64,000 nucleotides of DNA, from the NCBI GenBank assembly GCA_036000545.1, contig DASYVD010000105.1, positions 1 to 64,000 of the forward strand, read 5' to 3'. The notes below the pieces were generated by a model. It was given only the letters and a program-made list of their open reading frames with translations. It was not told where the DNA came from and ran no database searches. Below, one piece after another: positions 1 to 9,132 of this stretch. Position numbers and translations under genes: made by a program. Every line of letters starts with the position of its first letter. Positions within the stretch are counted from its first letter, which is position 1. The DNA is from DASYVD01 sp036000545 (lineage in GTDB: Bacteria > Actinomycetota > UBA4738 > CALAEC01).

Positions 1-49
1 GCTTGGGCCGGGCGGCTTGGCCCCGGTCCGTGGCGTCCTTTAGAGACCA

Positions 50-493
50 CTACGCCTGGTACTTCCGATGGATCTCCTCCATCTGGAGCCCGAGCTCTTG
101 GACGCGCTCGTCACCCAGCGCCTTGCGGATCCTAGGGAAGAGCTCGCCCTCCTCCTCCTCGACGTGGTGGCGGACGTTCTCGATCAGCACGGTGACCTTG
201 GCCTCGAAGTTCTCGTCCTCGGGGTCAATCCCCTTCAGCTCCCCCATGAGGTTCTCGCCCACGGCGTGCTCCTCGAAGGACTCGAGGACGATCTCCTCGG
301 CGGTCTGGACCTCGTCCCGCGCAACCGGATACACGACCTGCTCCTCCATCTCCGAATGGATCGTGAGCTCCTCGATGATCCGGTCCACGATGCCCCGCTT
401 GGTCTTGAAGGCCCGGTCCCCCTCCCCCTCGAACTCTCCGAACAGCTTGTCCACCCGGCGATGGTCTTCTTCCAGCATCTCGATCCCGTCCAT
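50..493 (-). CDS. Hemerythrin-like (HHE) domain protein
   Basis: A 147-residue protein with the pattern of a four-helix hemerythrin HHE domain. Candidate di-iron ligands are H11, H46, E50, H76, H109/H110 and E114, spaced as in the family. HHE proteins bind O2, NO or iron, or act as redox sensors; the role here is not known. There is no signal peptide or membrane segment, so it should be cytoplasmic. The ATG is preceded by a very strong purine-rich ribosome site (GGAGGAGGAGGT). It is the last minus-strand gene after the solute-binding proteins, 60 nt downstream of the nearest one. The domain call is firm, the physiological role open. Confidence 0.85.
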   Translation of the reverse strand: MDGIEMLEEDHRRVDKLFGEFEGEGDRAFKTKRGIVDRIIEELTIHSEMEEQVVYPVARDEVQTAEEIVLESFEEHAVGENLMGELKGIDPEDENFEAKVTVLIENVRHHVEEEEGELFPRIRKALGDERVQELGLQMEEIHRKYQA

Positions 494-553
494 ACCTCCT
501 CCTCCGCGGTCGCCAAAGGAGGAGTTCTTCCCGGTCGAGAGGGACTTGACACC

Positions 554-2155
554 TCAGGCGGCCAAATCGGCCGATGTCGCCAACGACCACTGCCAGGCGT
601 TCCACAACACGCCGTCCACCGTGGGGTTCGCTCGGAGGCCCCCCACGCCCGAGCGCCACCCCACCGTCACCTGCGGCTGGAAAATGGGAAGCACGGGGGC
701 GAGCCTCGCCAGGCGCTCCTGTGCCTGCCGCAGAGCCTCCGCGCCGCCCGGGCCCCCCCGGTCGGCCCGGGCCAGCAGAGCCTGGACCGCGGGGTCCCGG
801 AGCCCCGTGGCCGCCTCCCCGCCCGCCGAAGCGAACCATCGCCAGAGCCACGGCGAGGGACCGCTCCGGACCTCCCAGAGCGCGAGGTCGAACTTCCGCT
901 CCGGGAGCCACGAGTCGTGGAAGACCTCGGCGTCCAGGGGCACGAGCTCCACGTCCACCCCCGATCGGCCCAGCTCAGCCCGGACGTACCTGGCCAGGAG
1001 GTCGAGGATCTCGCCCCTGGGATACGCCAGAGAAAGCTCCTCGTTCTCACCCACGTCCACGCCCTCACCCCGCCCGTACCGGGCCCACGCGGAGGTGGCC
1101 CCGGCCTGTTCGGGAGCGAGCACGCCGTCGGCCCTGCGGCCCTCATCGCGGAGGAGCACTTCGACGAACCGGTCCCGGTCGATCGCATCTACGATCCCTC
1201 TCCGCACTCCCGCTCGGCCCAGCCCGTCCGTGTTCAAGGCCAGGTGGACCAGGTCGGGCCCGTAGGCCTCGGACAGCGTCGCCCCGGGAACGGCCGCCAG
1301 CCGCTGGCCCCACGTCACACCGGGCATGGGCGCAACGGCGTCGAGCCTTCCCTGCCTGAGCAGAAGGATCGCCGTCGTGGGGTCGGGGACGAACACCACC
1401 TCGATGCGGTGGAGCAGGGGGCGGGGGCCCCAGAACGAGGGCTCGGCCACCAGGGTGATCGAGCGTCCTCGTTCCCACCGGCCGAGGCGGAAGGGCCCCG
1501 CCGTGACGGGTGGTCCGCGGTCCCAGCCGGCCACTTCGCGTCGCGCCCCCACGTGCGCCGGCAGAACGAACCGCCCGGCAGAGAACAGGTCCCGCCACCG
1601 GGCGAACGGCGGAGAGAACACCACCGTGCCCTTCAGCTCCGAGACCTTCTGCACCGCAACCACACGGTCGAAGCCGTCTCGGACGGCTATCGGGAGCGTC
1701 GGGTCGGTCATCACCCGCCAGGTGAACTCGACGTCGTCCACGGTCACGGGCCGTCCATCGCTCCACCGGGCGTCGTCCCGGAGCGTGAAGGAGATCGACA
1801 TCCGGTCGCCGGACACTTCGACCGCCGGCTCCCGAGCCAGGAGGTACGGGCGGTACCGAAGGTCCGGCGTGACCAGGAAGAAGGAGGGGAGCACCGCCCG
1901 CAGGATGTCGCGCGGGGGCGCCGAGATCGCGCGGACGGGGTTCAGCGTGACCGGCTCTTCGGGATAGCCCAGGCGGAGGGTACCGGTGGGCGCGGCCCTC
2001 TCGGGAGGCTCTGTCGGACGCGGCGGGGTCTCCCGGCCGGGCGTGCATCCGCTCGCGACAAGCGCCAGGGCCAGGGCGATGCCCGCGACCCGGCAGGCCC
2101 CCGAGGGCCCCCGGCTACGGCCCGAGAGAGAGCGCGGCGGCATCGAATCCACCAA
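554..2155 (-). CDS. ABC transporter substrate-binding lipoprotein, family 5 (peptide/nickel type)
   Basis: A 533-residue solute-binding protein of the DppA/OppA class (SBP_bac_5). An N-terminal hydrophobic stretch ends in a lipobox LVASGC with the lipidated Cys at about residue 37, so the mature protein should be anchored outside the membrane. Typical family segments are visible, including PYLLAREPAVEVSGD and the DGRPVTVDDVEFTW block. The ATG at 2155 overlaps the end of the upstream paralogous gene by 41 nt; an in-frame ATG at 2143 is an alternative that shortens the overlap. No permease or ATPase gene adjoins it, so it may feed the Opp system encoded just upstream in the same transcription direction. 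The substrate cannot be read from sequence. Confidence 0.88.
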   Translation of the reverse strand: MVDSMPPRSLSGRSRGPSGACRVAGIALALALVASGCTPGRETPPRPTEPPERAAPTGTLRLGYPEEPVTLNPVRAISAPPRDILRAVLPSFFLVTPDLRYRPYLLAREPAVEVSGDRMSISFTLRDDARWSDGRPVTVDDVEFTWRVMTDPTLPIAVRDGFDRVVAVQKVSELKGTVVFSPPFARWRDLFSAGRFVLPAHVGARREVAGWDRGPPVTAGPFRLGRWERGRSITLVAEPSFWGPRPLLHRIEVVFVPDPTTAILLLRQGRLDAVAPMPGVTWGQRLAAVPGATLSEAYGPDLVHLALNTDGLGRAGVRRGIVDAIDRDRFVEVLLRDEGRRADGVLAPEQAGATSAWARYGRGEGVDVGENEELSLAYPRGEILDLLARYVRAELGRSGVDVELVPLDAEVFHDSWLPERKFDLALWEVRSGPSPWLWRWFASAGGEAATGLRDPAVQALLARADRGGPGGAEALRQAQERLARLAPVLPIFQPQVTVGWRSGVGGLRANPTVDGVLWNAWQWSLATSADLAA

Positions 2156-3752
2156 GCGGGTTCACGGCGAGCCCCTCGACGGCCGGTCCCGCGGCGAGCC
2201 GGGACCGGAACCAGGCCAGGGGGACCAGCGGCACCAGGGAAAGCCCTCGGCGCTCCACCTCCAGGTATAGACGCTCCCGGTCCCGGGGACCTGGCGCGGC
2301 CCGAGCCCGCTCGAGCAGCCGGTCCAGTCGTCCGTCCTCCACACCGGTGTGGTTGTCGGGGGACGTCGACAGCAGGAGGGGCTCGAGGAGGGCTTGCTGG
2401 TGAGGATAGTCGGCCACCGAGACCAGGCAGAAGAACCGCTGGCCATCCCGTTCCAGCAGGTCCCGATACTCCCGCTCCGGGTGGGAGCGGGGCTTCAGCT
2501 TCAGGCCCACCGCGTCCAGTTGGGCGGCGAGCTCGCGGGCCAGCCGGTCCCCTACGGGGGACGAGGCGTAGTCCAGGGCGAAGGAGCGAGACCGGCGAGG
2601 CAGGCCGGCGACGAGGGCGGAGGCCTGGGAGGGATCTGAGCGGCACAGCGCCCCGCACGCCCCTGAGGCGTACCCGGGGATGGTGGGAGGAACCACGCCG
2701 TCGGCGGGCTCGGCCACCGGCCCGTAGACGCGGTCGACGAGCGACGTCCGGTCGATCGCCAGGGCCACCGCCCGCCGGAGTGAGGAGTCTCGGAACCGCG
2801 GATTCCGGAGGTTGAACCCACATTGCACCAGCCGAGCCAGGGTCACCACACCCTCGGCGCCGAACCGAGCGACCGCTTCGGGGACCAGGGCGGCGGGAAT
2901 GGGCGAGACCTCCAGGTCCCCGGCAACGAAGTCCGGCCAGGCCGCTTCGGGGTCGGAGTACACGGAGAGCTCGATCCCCGGCTCCCCCGGGGCTGGCCCG
3001 TAGTACCCGGGGAACGCCGTGAGCGCGATCGGCGCCCCCGGGGCGAGCTCCCCCACCAGCTGATACGGACCGTTCCCCAAGGGCCGCGCGGAATATCCGG
3101 GGACCGCCGCGGCCTCGGGCACCGGCGACAGGGCCGGGTGGCCGAGGAGGGACACGAAGGCCGGCCAGGGCTCGGTGAGCCGAACCTCCAGGGTCCGGTC
3201 GTCTCTGGCGATCACGCCGCTGATGTGGTCCTGGTCCAGGGTGACGTTGTACTCGCGGAACCCCTTCACTCGCTCCAGGAGGAAGGCGAAGGGCGAGGGC
3301 CGGAACGGGTCTGCCAGGCGGTTCCAGGCTGCCACGAAGTCCTGGGCCCGGACCGGAGTGCCGTCGTGGAACAGCATGTCCTCTCTGAGGTGGAACACGA
3401 ACACCCGCCCCTGCTCGAGCACTTGCCACCGGGCGGCCGCCGCGGGAACGGTCTCCAAAGTCTTGGGTGCGTAATCGACCAAACCGTCGAAGATCAGAGA
3501 GGCCAGGAACAAGCCGTCCGGCGTGTCCAGGGCCCGAGGGTCCGCGGCGGGCAGCGAGGTGATGGCGATCCGCAGGACCGATGGGCCGGTCGGAGTGGGG
3601 CCCACGGTTGGCGAGGTGATGGGCCCTGTGGGCTCCTCGTCCGGCGGCGGGGGGGTCGTGCAGGCCGCAGCGGCCAGGCTCAGGAAGACGGTGAGGATCG
3701 CGCGGGCGGTGGCGGCGATCCGGTGCCCGCCCCTAGGTCCACTTCCAGGCAA
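2115..3752 (-). CDS. ABC transporter substrate-binding lipoprotein, family 5 (paralogue of the next gene)
   Basis: A 545-residue SBP_bac_5 protein with lipobox LAAAAC (Cys at about residue 31) followed by a Pro/Thr-rich linker, then the class-C binding-protein fold. It is a paralogue of the gene directly downstream, with the same domain and similar motifs such as LFHDGTPVRAQDFVAAW. The open frame's only initiator before the signal sequence is a TTG at 3750-3752, which overlaps the 3' end of secG by 20 nt and implies translational coupling to secG. Being the second binding protein without dedicated permeases, it probably shares the Opp permeases upstream. The start choice is the weakest part of this call. 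Confidence 0.86.
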   Translation of the reverse strand: MPGSGPRGGHRIAATARAILTVFLSLAAAACTTPPPPDEEPTGPITSPTVGPTPTGPSVLRIAITSLPAADPRALDTPDGLFLASLIFDGLVDYAPKTLETVPAAAARWQVLEQGRVFVFHLREDMLFHDGTPVRAQDFVAAWNRLADPFRPSPFAFLLERVKGFREYNVTLDQDHISGVIARDDRTLEVRLTEPWPAFVSLLGHPALSPVPEAAAVPGYSARPLGNGPYQLVGELAPGAPIALTAFPGYYGPAPGEPGIELSVYSDPEAAWPDFVAGDLEVSPIPAALVPEAVARFGAEGVVTLARLVQCGFNLRNPRFRDSSLRRAVALAIDRTSLVDRVYGPVAEPADGVVPPTIPGYASGACGALCRSDPSQASALVAGLPRRSRSFALDYASSPVGDRLARELAAQLDAVGLKLKPRSHPEREYRDLLERDGQRFFCLVSVADYPHQQALLEPLLLSTSPDNHTGVEDGRLDRLLERARAAPGPRDRERLYLEVERRGLSLVPLVPLAWFRSRLAAGPAVEGLAVNPLGGFDAAALSLGP

Positions 3753-3957
3753 GCCAGAAGGTGGTGGCGGTGAAGACGAGGGCCGTCACGACGGTGATGC
3801 GGTCGAGGTTCTTCTCCACCGCCGTGCCGCCGGACAGGCCCCCACCGCCGCCGAACAGGTCGGAGAGTCCTCCTCCCTTGCCGGCGTGGAGGAGGACGAA
3901 CAGCACCAGCAGAAGGGCGGCCAGGACATGGATGACGATGAGGATGGTGTTCAGCAT
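3733..3957 (-). CDS. secG: Preprotein translocase subunit SecG
   Basis: A 74-residue protein with two hydrophobic helices (residues 4-25 and about 53-71) separated by a Gly-rich loop (GGGLSDLFGGGGGLSGG), the standard SecG layout. SecG is the small third subunit of the SecYEG channel and stimulates export. It starts 19 nt after oppF. In many Actinomycetota and Firmicutes secG follows tpiA directly; here a complete five-gene peptide transporter lies between them, so secG is probably transcribed at the end of the opp operon. A product for export sitting before two lipoprotein genes is coincidental as far as the sequence shows. Confidence 0.95.
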   Translation of the reverse strand: MLNTILIVIHVLAALLLVLFVLLHAGKGGGLSDLFGGGGGLSGGTAVEKNLDRITVVTALVFTATTFWLAWKWT

Positions 3958-3976
3958 GGCGCAGCGGGCTCCTTCA

Positions 3977-5038
3977 TCACGTGGCGATCTCCTCCATCAC
4001 GGCTCGGTCCCTCAGCGGGAAATGGCACGCGGCCACTTGCCCGGGGTGGTGGGGCAAGAGCTGCGGGTCGTCCTCGCTGCACTTGGGGAACTGCGCGTTG
4101 GGGCATCGGGGGTGGAACCGGCAGCCTGACGGAGGGTCGATCGGCGAGGGGACGTCGCCCTCGAGGACGATCCGCTTCCTGTGCGCGGCCAGCTCGGGGT
4201 CGGGGATGGGCACCGCCGAGAGCAGCGCACCGGTGTAGGGGTGCTTGGGGTTCTCGTACAGGGTGTCGCCGGCGGCGATCTCCACGATCCGCCCCAGGTA
4301 CATGACGGCCACTCGGTCGCTCATGTGCTTCACCACGGACAGGTCGTGGGCGATGAAGATGTAGGTCAGGTTGAACTCCTCCTGGAGGTCCTCCAGAAGG
4401 TTGAGGATCTGGGCCTGGACGGAGACGTCCAGCGCTGAGACCGGCTCGTCGCACACGATCAAACGGGGGCGGAGGGCCAACGACCTGGCCACGCCGATCC
4501 GCTGGCGCTGTCCGCCGGAGAATTCATGGGGATATCGGTTGTAGTGCTCGGGGTTGAGACCCACCAGCTCCATCAGCTGCTGGACCTCGGGCTTGATCCG
4601 GTCCCGGGGAACGGTCCCGTGAACCCGAAAGGGCTCGCCGATGATCGACCCCACCGTCTTCCGCGGGTTCAGCGACGCGTAGGGGTCCTGGAAGATCATC
4701 TGGATCTCGCGACGGAGGGGCCGCATCTGCCTACGATTGTGTCGGGTGATGTCCTGGCCGTCGAAAAACACCTGCCCCTTCGTGATGTCGAAGAGCCGGG
4801 TGATGCACCGGGCCAGGGTGGACTTCCCGCACCCCGTCTCCCCCACCAGTCCGACAGTCTCTCCCGGATAGACTTCCAGGTCGACTCCGTCGACCGCGTG
4901 CACCTGGCCGATCTTCCTCTGGAAGATGATCCCTCGAGTGATCGGGAAGTGCTTCTTCACCCCGACCAGCTGGACCAAGGGAGTCTGGCCGCGGTGGCCA
5001 GGCGGAGCAGGAGTGGCGGTTGTATCCGGACTGGTCAC
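3977..5038 (-). CDS. oppF: Oligopeptide ABC transporter ATP-binding protein OppF
   Basis: A 353-residue ATPase of a dipeptide/oligopeptide importer. It shows a Walker A (GETGCGKST), the signature FSGGQRQRIGVARSL, Walker B (LIVCDEPVSALDV) and the C-terminal oligopeptide extension with the Cys-rich block CRFHPRCPNAQFPKC, which in this subfamily can hold an iron-sulphur cluster. The open frame extends further upstream, but the start is the GTG at 5036-5038, which overlaps the oppD stop in a GTGA arrangement; the residues before it are an out-of-frame shadow of oppD. It pairs with OppD to energise the OppBC channel. Confidence 0.93.
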   Translation of the reverse strand: MTSPDTTATPAPPGHRGQTPLVQLVGVKKHFPITRGIIFQRKIGQVHAVDGVDLEVYPGETVGLVGETGCGKSTLARCITRLFDITKGQVFFDGQDITRHNRRQMRPLRREIQMIFQDPYASLNPRKTVGSIIGEPFRVHGTVPRDRIKPEVQQLMELVGLNPEHYNRYPHEFSGGQRQRIGVARSLALRPRLIVCDEPVSALDVSVQAQILNLLEDLQEEFNLTYIFIAHDLSVVKHMSDRVAVMYLGRIVEIAAGDTLYENPKHPYTGALLSAVPIPDPELAAHRKRIVLEGDVPSPIDPPSGCRFHPRCPNAQFPKCSEDDPQLLPHHPGQVAACHFPLRDRAVMEEIAT

Positions 5039-6048
5039 GTGCGGATCTCCACCTCCTCCTGGAAGATCCGTTCCTTGTCGGCCAGGGGCAAGTGACAAGC
5101 GGAGGCGTGCTTCCCGTCGGCGGAGAGGAGCGGAGGCACCTCGACCCTGCACACCTGCATGACGTAGGGGCACCTGGGGTGGAACGGGCATCCTGGGGGA
5201 ACGAAGATCAGCGACGGAGGCAGGCCCTTGATGGGCCGGAGGCGCTCTGTCTTCGGCTGGTCGACCCGGGTGATCGACTGGAGCAGCCCCCACGTGTAGG
5301 GGTGATGGGCGCCGTGGTAGATGTCGCTCCGGTCCCCGTACTCGGCGACCTTTCCCGCGTACATCACCTGGATGTTGTTGCAGTGCTCGGCGACGACCCC
5401 CAGGTCGTGCGTGATGATCACGACGGATGCGTTGAACTCCTCCCGGAGACGGTCGATGAGGTCGAGGATCTGCGCCTGCACCGTCACGTCCAGGGCGGTC
5501 GTGGGCTCGTCGGCGATCAGGAGGTCCGGGTTCAGGCTCAGGGCCATGGCGATCATGGCCCGCTGACGCATCCCTCCCGAGAACTCGTGGGGGTACTGGC
5601 GGGCCCGTTCTTCCGGCCGGGGGATCCCCACTCGCTTGAGCATGTCCACGGCCTGTTTGAACGCCTCCTTCTTGGGAATCGGCTGATGAGCCCGGATGGC
5701 CTCCACGATCTGGTCCCCCACCCGGTAGAAGGGATGAAGGGAGGTCATGGGGTCCTGAAAGACCATGCTCAGCCCGGTCCCTCGGATGTGCCGCATCTCC
5801 TCCGCCGGCAGGTCCAGCAGGTTCTGCCCTTTGAAGATGACCTCTCCCTCGATCCGGGCCTCCTTCTTGGTGATGAGGCCCATCACCGTGAGGAACGTCA
5901 CGCTCTTGCCCGAACCCGACTCCCCCACCACCCCGAGGGTCTCGCCTTGAGCGAGGGTGAGAGACACCCCGTCGACCGCTTTCACCAGGCCGTCTTCGGT
6001 GGGGAAGTGCACATTGAGGTCCCGGACCTCGAGGAGGGGTTCAGCCAC
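5035..6048 (-). CDS. oppD: Oligopeptide ABC transporter ATP-binding protein OppD
   Basis: A 337-residue ATPase with Walker A GESGSGKS, signature FSGGMRQRAMIAMAL, Walker B LLIADEPTTALDV and the same C-terminal extension and Cys block (CPFHPRCPYVMQVC) as OppF. It starts at a GTG preceded by GGAGGGCG, 24 nt after oppB, and its stop overlaps the oppF start by the GTGA tetranucleotide. These spacings show one transcript and coupled translation of the two ATPases. The protein acts at the inner face of the membrane. Confidence 0.94.
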   Translation of the reverse strand: MAEPLLEVRDLNVHFPTEDGLVKAVDGVSLTLAQGETLGVVGESGSGKSVTFLTVMGLITKKEARIEGEVIFKGQNLLDLPAEEMRHIRGTGLSMVFQDPMTSLHPFYRVGDQIVEAIRAHQPIPKKEAFKQAVDMLKRVGIPRPEERARQYPHEFSGGMRQRAMIAMALSLNPDLLIADEPTTALDVTVQAQILDLIDRLREEFNASVVIITHDLGVVAEHCNNIQVMYAGKVAEYGDRSDIYHGAHHPYTWGLLQSITRVDQPKTERLRPIKGLPPSLIFVPPGCPFHPRCPYVMQVCRVEVPPLLSADGKHASACHLPLADKERIFQEEVEIRT

Positions 6049-6072
6049 ACGCGCCCTCCGGCCGCGCCCGGC

Positions 6073-7044
6073 TCACGTGTACCTCACCCGGGGGTCGAGG
6101 AACGCGTACACGACATCCACCACCAGGTTCGCAGCCACGATGAAGAGCGCGGCGAAGATGGTCACGGCCATCACCACGGGGAAGTCCTGGTCGCGGATGG
6201 AAGCGATGGTGTACTTCCCGATACCGTCGAGGTCGAAGATGGTCTCGGTGATGATGGCGCCCCCCAAGAGATAGCCGATGTCCATCCCGAACATCGTAAC
6301 CACCGGAGTCAGCGCGGCCCGGAGCCCATGCTTGAAAATCACCCGGCGCTCCGAGAGTCCCTTGGCCCTCGCGGTGCGGATGTAATCCTCCGACATCGTC
6401 TCGATGAGGTTCCCCCTGACCATCCGGGCGTAGAACGCCGCGAACAGGAGGGAGAGTGTGAGCCAGGGCAGGATGAACTTACCAGCGAACATGGCCTGCC
6501 CCAGGCTCTCCCCAACGTCGAGTCCCGGAGACGGAGCCCACTTCAACTTGAACCAGAAAATGAACAGCAGCACGTAGCCGAGCCAGAACACCGGGGCGGA
6601 CACTCCGAACAGAGCGAACAGCATGCCGGCACGGTCGGCAAGAGTGCGCCTCCGGATCGCCGAGACGATGCCGATCGGCAGGCCGATGATGACCCATAGC
6701 ACGGCGGCCCCCAACGTGAGGGCAATGGTCACCGGAAGCCGCCGATACAGCTCACCCTTGACCGGGACGTTGTTCCCGTACGAGAAGTAGACCTGTTCGT
6801 TCAGGAAGAATCCCGGCCACGGGACCAATCCCTTGGCGAAGCGTCCGTACTGGATGTACCAGGGCTTGTCCAACCCCAGGTTCTGCCGGATCTCCGCCAG
6901 GATCTCGGGGCTCGACACCCGGCCCGCCACCAGCCGGGCCGGGTCGGTCGCCGGGAGCTTCAGGAAGATGATGAACGTCAGGAAGGAGATGATGAACAGG
7001 ACAAGGATCAGGAACAAGATCCGCCGCACCAGGTACCTGCTCAT
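6073..7044 (-). CDS. oppB: Oligopeptide ABC transporter permease OppB
   Basis: A 323-residue inner-membrane permease of the DppB/OppB family. The N-terminal helix (residues 7-29) is followed by a large periplasmic loop and a BPD_transp_1 core with about five more helices. The cytoplasmic EAA-type loop reads YIRTARAKGLSERRVIFKHGLRAAL, which docks the ATPases. The ATG begins 83 nt downstream of the binding-protein stop, and a strong stem-loop (7071-7100) lies in that gap. It forms the channel with OppC, which in this operon is encoded first rather than next to oppB. Confidence 0.94.
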   Translation of the reverse strand: MSRYLVRRILFLILVLFIISFLTFIIFLKLPATDPARLVAGRVSSPEILAEIRQNLGLDKPWYIQYGRFAKGLVPWPGFFLNEQVYFSYGNNVPVKGELYRRLPVTIALTLGAAVLWVIIGLPIGIVSAIRRRTLADRAGMLFALFGVSAPVFWLGYVLLFIFWFKLKWAPSPGLDVGESLGQAMFAGKFILPWLTLSLLFAAFYARMVRGNLIETMSEDYIRTARAKGLSERRVIFKHGLRAALTPVVTMFGMDIGYLLGGAIITETIFDLDGIGKYTIASIRDQDFPVVMAVTIFAALFIVAANLVVDVVYAFLDPRVRYT

Positions 7045-7070
7045 TGGGTCACATTATGCCCCAAGGAAAG

Positions 7071-7100
7071 GAAGGGGGCCCACGCGGGTGAGCCCCCTTC
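7071..7100 (-). terminator. Stem-loop between the binding-protein gene and oppB
   Basis: A perfect 9-bp stem, GAAGGGGGC (7071-7079) with GCCCCCTTC (7092-7100), and a 12-nt loop. No T-run follows it in the direction of transcription. Its place after the binding-protein gene and before the permease suggests partial termination or 3'-end stabilisation that keeps binding protein in excess. Confidence 0.55.
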
Positions 7101-7127
7101 TGGCCTTCCCTTCTACCCAGCGGCCTC

Positions 7128-8996
7128 CTAGGCGCCGCCCCCGGCCAGGGCGACGTGCTGGAGCGCCATCGTCCCCTGGTTCGAGCTGTACGTGTAGTTG
7201 ACGATCCGAGGACCGGCCAGCCGGACCTCGTTGTCGAAGATCCACGGCACGAACGGGACGATCTCCTCCATCGCCGTTCGGTCAGCCTCCGCCCAGCAGT
7301 TATTGCGGTCGTCGCCCAGCGGGATCGTGGCGCACTCCGCAAAAGTCTGGTCCAGGCTGGGGACGTCGGTGACCTTGTACCCGGCGTCAGCCAATTGCTC
7401 GGGGCTGGCCCCCACCAGGGAGTAGTTGCAGCACCCCTCCGGGCCGATCGCCACGGACCCCAGGATCGGGGGGCCGAAGGTGAACGCGTCCCCGTAGTCC
7501 TTGAACCAGCCGACGCTCGGGCAGAACGCGGCATGGGCCGAGGGGTCCAGGCACTTGTCATACATGAACGTGTACCGGTCCCCTTCGCCGACCCTGAAAT
7601 CGATCCCGATCTGCGCCGCGTTGTCCGCGATGAGCGCGTTCTGCTCGGCGTAGGGAACCTCCCGGTCGGCGATCAGCGACACCTTCTTGCATTCCGGGGC
7701 GTCGCAGATGCCGTCCTGGTTCGTGTCGTACTTGGACTGCATCATCTCCGCCTTCGCAGCCTCGACGTCACCCTGTCCGCCTTCCGACGGGTACGGGTCG
7801 TAGCCCTCGAGGACGCCGCCCAGGATGGTGTCGGGGATGATGTGCCCGGCGGTGGGACCGTAAAGCTCGCCCCCTCGGGTCCGGCGGAGGCCGTCCTTGT
7901 CGATGACGAAGTTCATGGCCTTGCGCACGTGGACGTCGTCGAACGGCGGCTCGGCGATGTTCATCGACAGGTACCGGAGGCCGTCGGTCGCATTGACCTT
8001 GAGCTGCTCCTTGAGCTCCGGGTCGGTGGCGTACTGCTGGAGGAGGTCCGCCGGCACGACGCCGTCGTACACGTAGTCGATCTCGCCTGCCTCCCACTTG
8101 TTGAAGTTGACGTCGCTGCTCTCGTTGATCTGAACCTCGACGCCGTCCAGGTAGGCGCTCCGGAGATCGTCGGTATCGGCGTTCCACGACGGGTTCTGCT
8201 CCAGCAGCCACGACCGCCCAGGGTCGTAGCCCGCGACGGGCTTCTGCTGCTTGGCTGGAACCGAGAAGTCGAGCTGGTCCGACCCTTCGAACATGTAGGG
8301 TCCCGATGCCACCAGGAACCGCCCGTAGTCCTTGTCGTGGCCCTCTGCCGCTCCCTCCGGGATCGGGGCCATTGCCGGCATGGCCATCCGCAGCGGGAAG
8401 TCCCCGGCAGGCTCGGTCAGGGTGATCACCAGGGTCTTGTCGTCCGGCGTCTGGACTCCGGAGATGGAGTCGGCGTCCCCGGCAGCGAACTCCTGGATCC
8501 CCTCGATGAGGGAGTCACCGTTGGAGTTGTCCGTGTAATAGAAGGCATAGCCACCCTCGTGGCACACGGAGCAGGTCTCCCGCTCGATGGCCCGGACGAA
8601 GTCCGCCGAAGTGATCTCCACGTCCTCGAAGGGCGGGGCGAACGTCACCCCGTCCTTGATGGTGAACGTGTAGGTCAGGCCGTCATCGGAGACCTCCGGG
8701 AGGTCCGTGGCCAGGTCTGGCTGAACCTCGCTGCCGCCCTCGTCCGCGTCGAGCCCGTTGTACTGGAGCAAGGTCCGGAGGAGGCAACAGTTGAAGATCG
8801 ACCAGGCGAGCTGGGAGTACTCCTTGGCCGGGTCGAAGGCGTTGTCCACGTCCGCCGAGATGCCCATCTTGATGACCCCGCCGGCCTTGATGTCCCCGCC
8901 TGGCTGCGGCTGCTCCTCGGCCTCTTGGGCACAGCCCGCCGCCAGGACGGCCAGCACCCCGACCAGGGCCACCAGCCTGAGATATCGTCGAATCAC
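7128..8996 (-). CDS. oppA: Oligopeptide ABC transporter substrate-binding lipoprotein
   Basis: A 622-residue SBP_bac_5 protein with lipobox LAAGC (Cys22). It has the family blocks TFTIKDGVTFAPPFEDVEITSADFV near residue 110 and KAMNFVIDKDG mid-protein, and several Cys pairs such as CSVCHEGG. It is clearly longer than the usual 520-560 residues, with inserted stretches in the middle. Start is a GTG at 8994-8996 with GAGAGGGGG upstream. It is the second gene of an oppC-A-B-D-F operon. Substrate is probably peptide by family, unproven; nickel or other small ligands are possible within this class. Confidence 0.88.
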   Translation of the reverse strand: MIRRYLRLVALVGVLAVLAAGCAQEAEEQPQPGGDIKAGGVIKMGISADVDNAFDPAKEYSQLAWSIFNCCLLRTLLQYNGLDADEGGSEVQPDLATDLPEVSDDGLTYTFTIKDGVTFAPPFEDVEITSADFVRAIERETCSVCHEGGYAFYYTDNSNGDSLIEGIQEFAAGDADSISGVQTPDDKTLVITLTEPAGDFPLRMAMPAMAPIPEGAAEGHDKDYGRFLVASGPYMFEGSDQLDFSVPAKQQKPVAGYDPGRSWLLEQNPSWNADTDDLRSAYLDGVEVQINESSDVNFNKWEAGEIDYVYDGVVPADLLQQYATDPELKEQLKVNATDGLRYLSMNIAEPPFDDVHVRKAMNFVIDKDGLRRTRGGELYGPTAGHIIPDTILGGVLEGYDPYPSEGGQGDVEAAKAEMMQSKYDTNQDGICDAPECKKVSLIADREVPYAEQNALIADNAAQIGIDFRVGEGDRYTFMYDKCLDPSAHAAFCPSVGWFKDYGDAFTFGPPILGSVAIGPEGCCNYSLVGASPEQLADAGYKVTDVPSLDQTFAECATIPLGDDRNNCWAEADRTAMEEIVPFVPWIFDNEVRLAGPRIVNYTYSSNQGTMALQHVALAGGGA

Positions 8997-9132
8997 GTCA
9001 TTCCCCCTCTCTTGGCGTACCCGTCAGGACCTGTCGCTTCAGCGTCTCCCTCCTTTCTCTTTCTGTCTCTTTCTGCCTCCCGTTCCATCGTTTCCTTCAC
9101 GTTCTTACGCGCCTTGGGCAGGGATTCGATCG

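Noticed and set aside
68..2815. A 915-codon plus-strand open frame
   Set aside because: It lies opposite two clear solute-binding-protein genes and shows only Arg/Pro/Gly-rich low-complexity translation; long antisense frames are expected in high-GC genes.
5020..6699. A 559-codon plus-strand frame over oppD and oppB
   Set aside because: It is antisense to two genes with complete conserved motifs; its translation is His/Pro/Arg/Gly-rich and has no family features.
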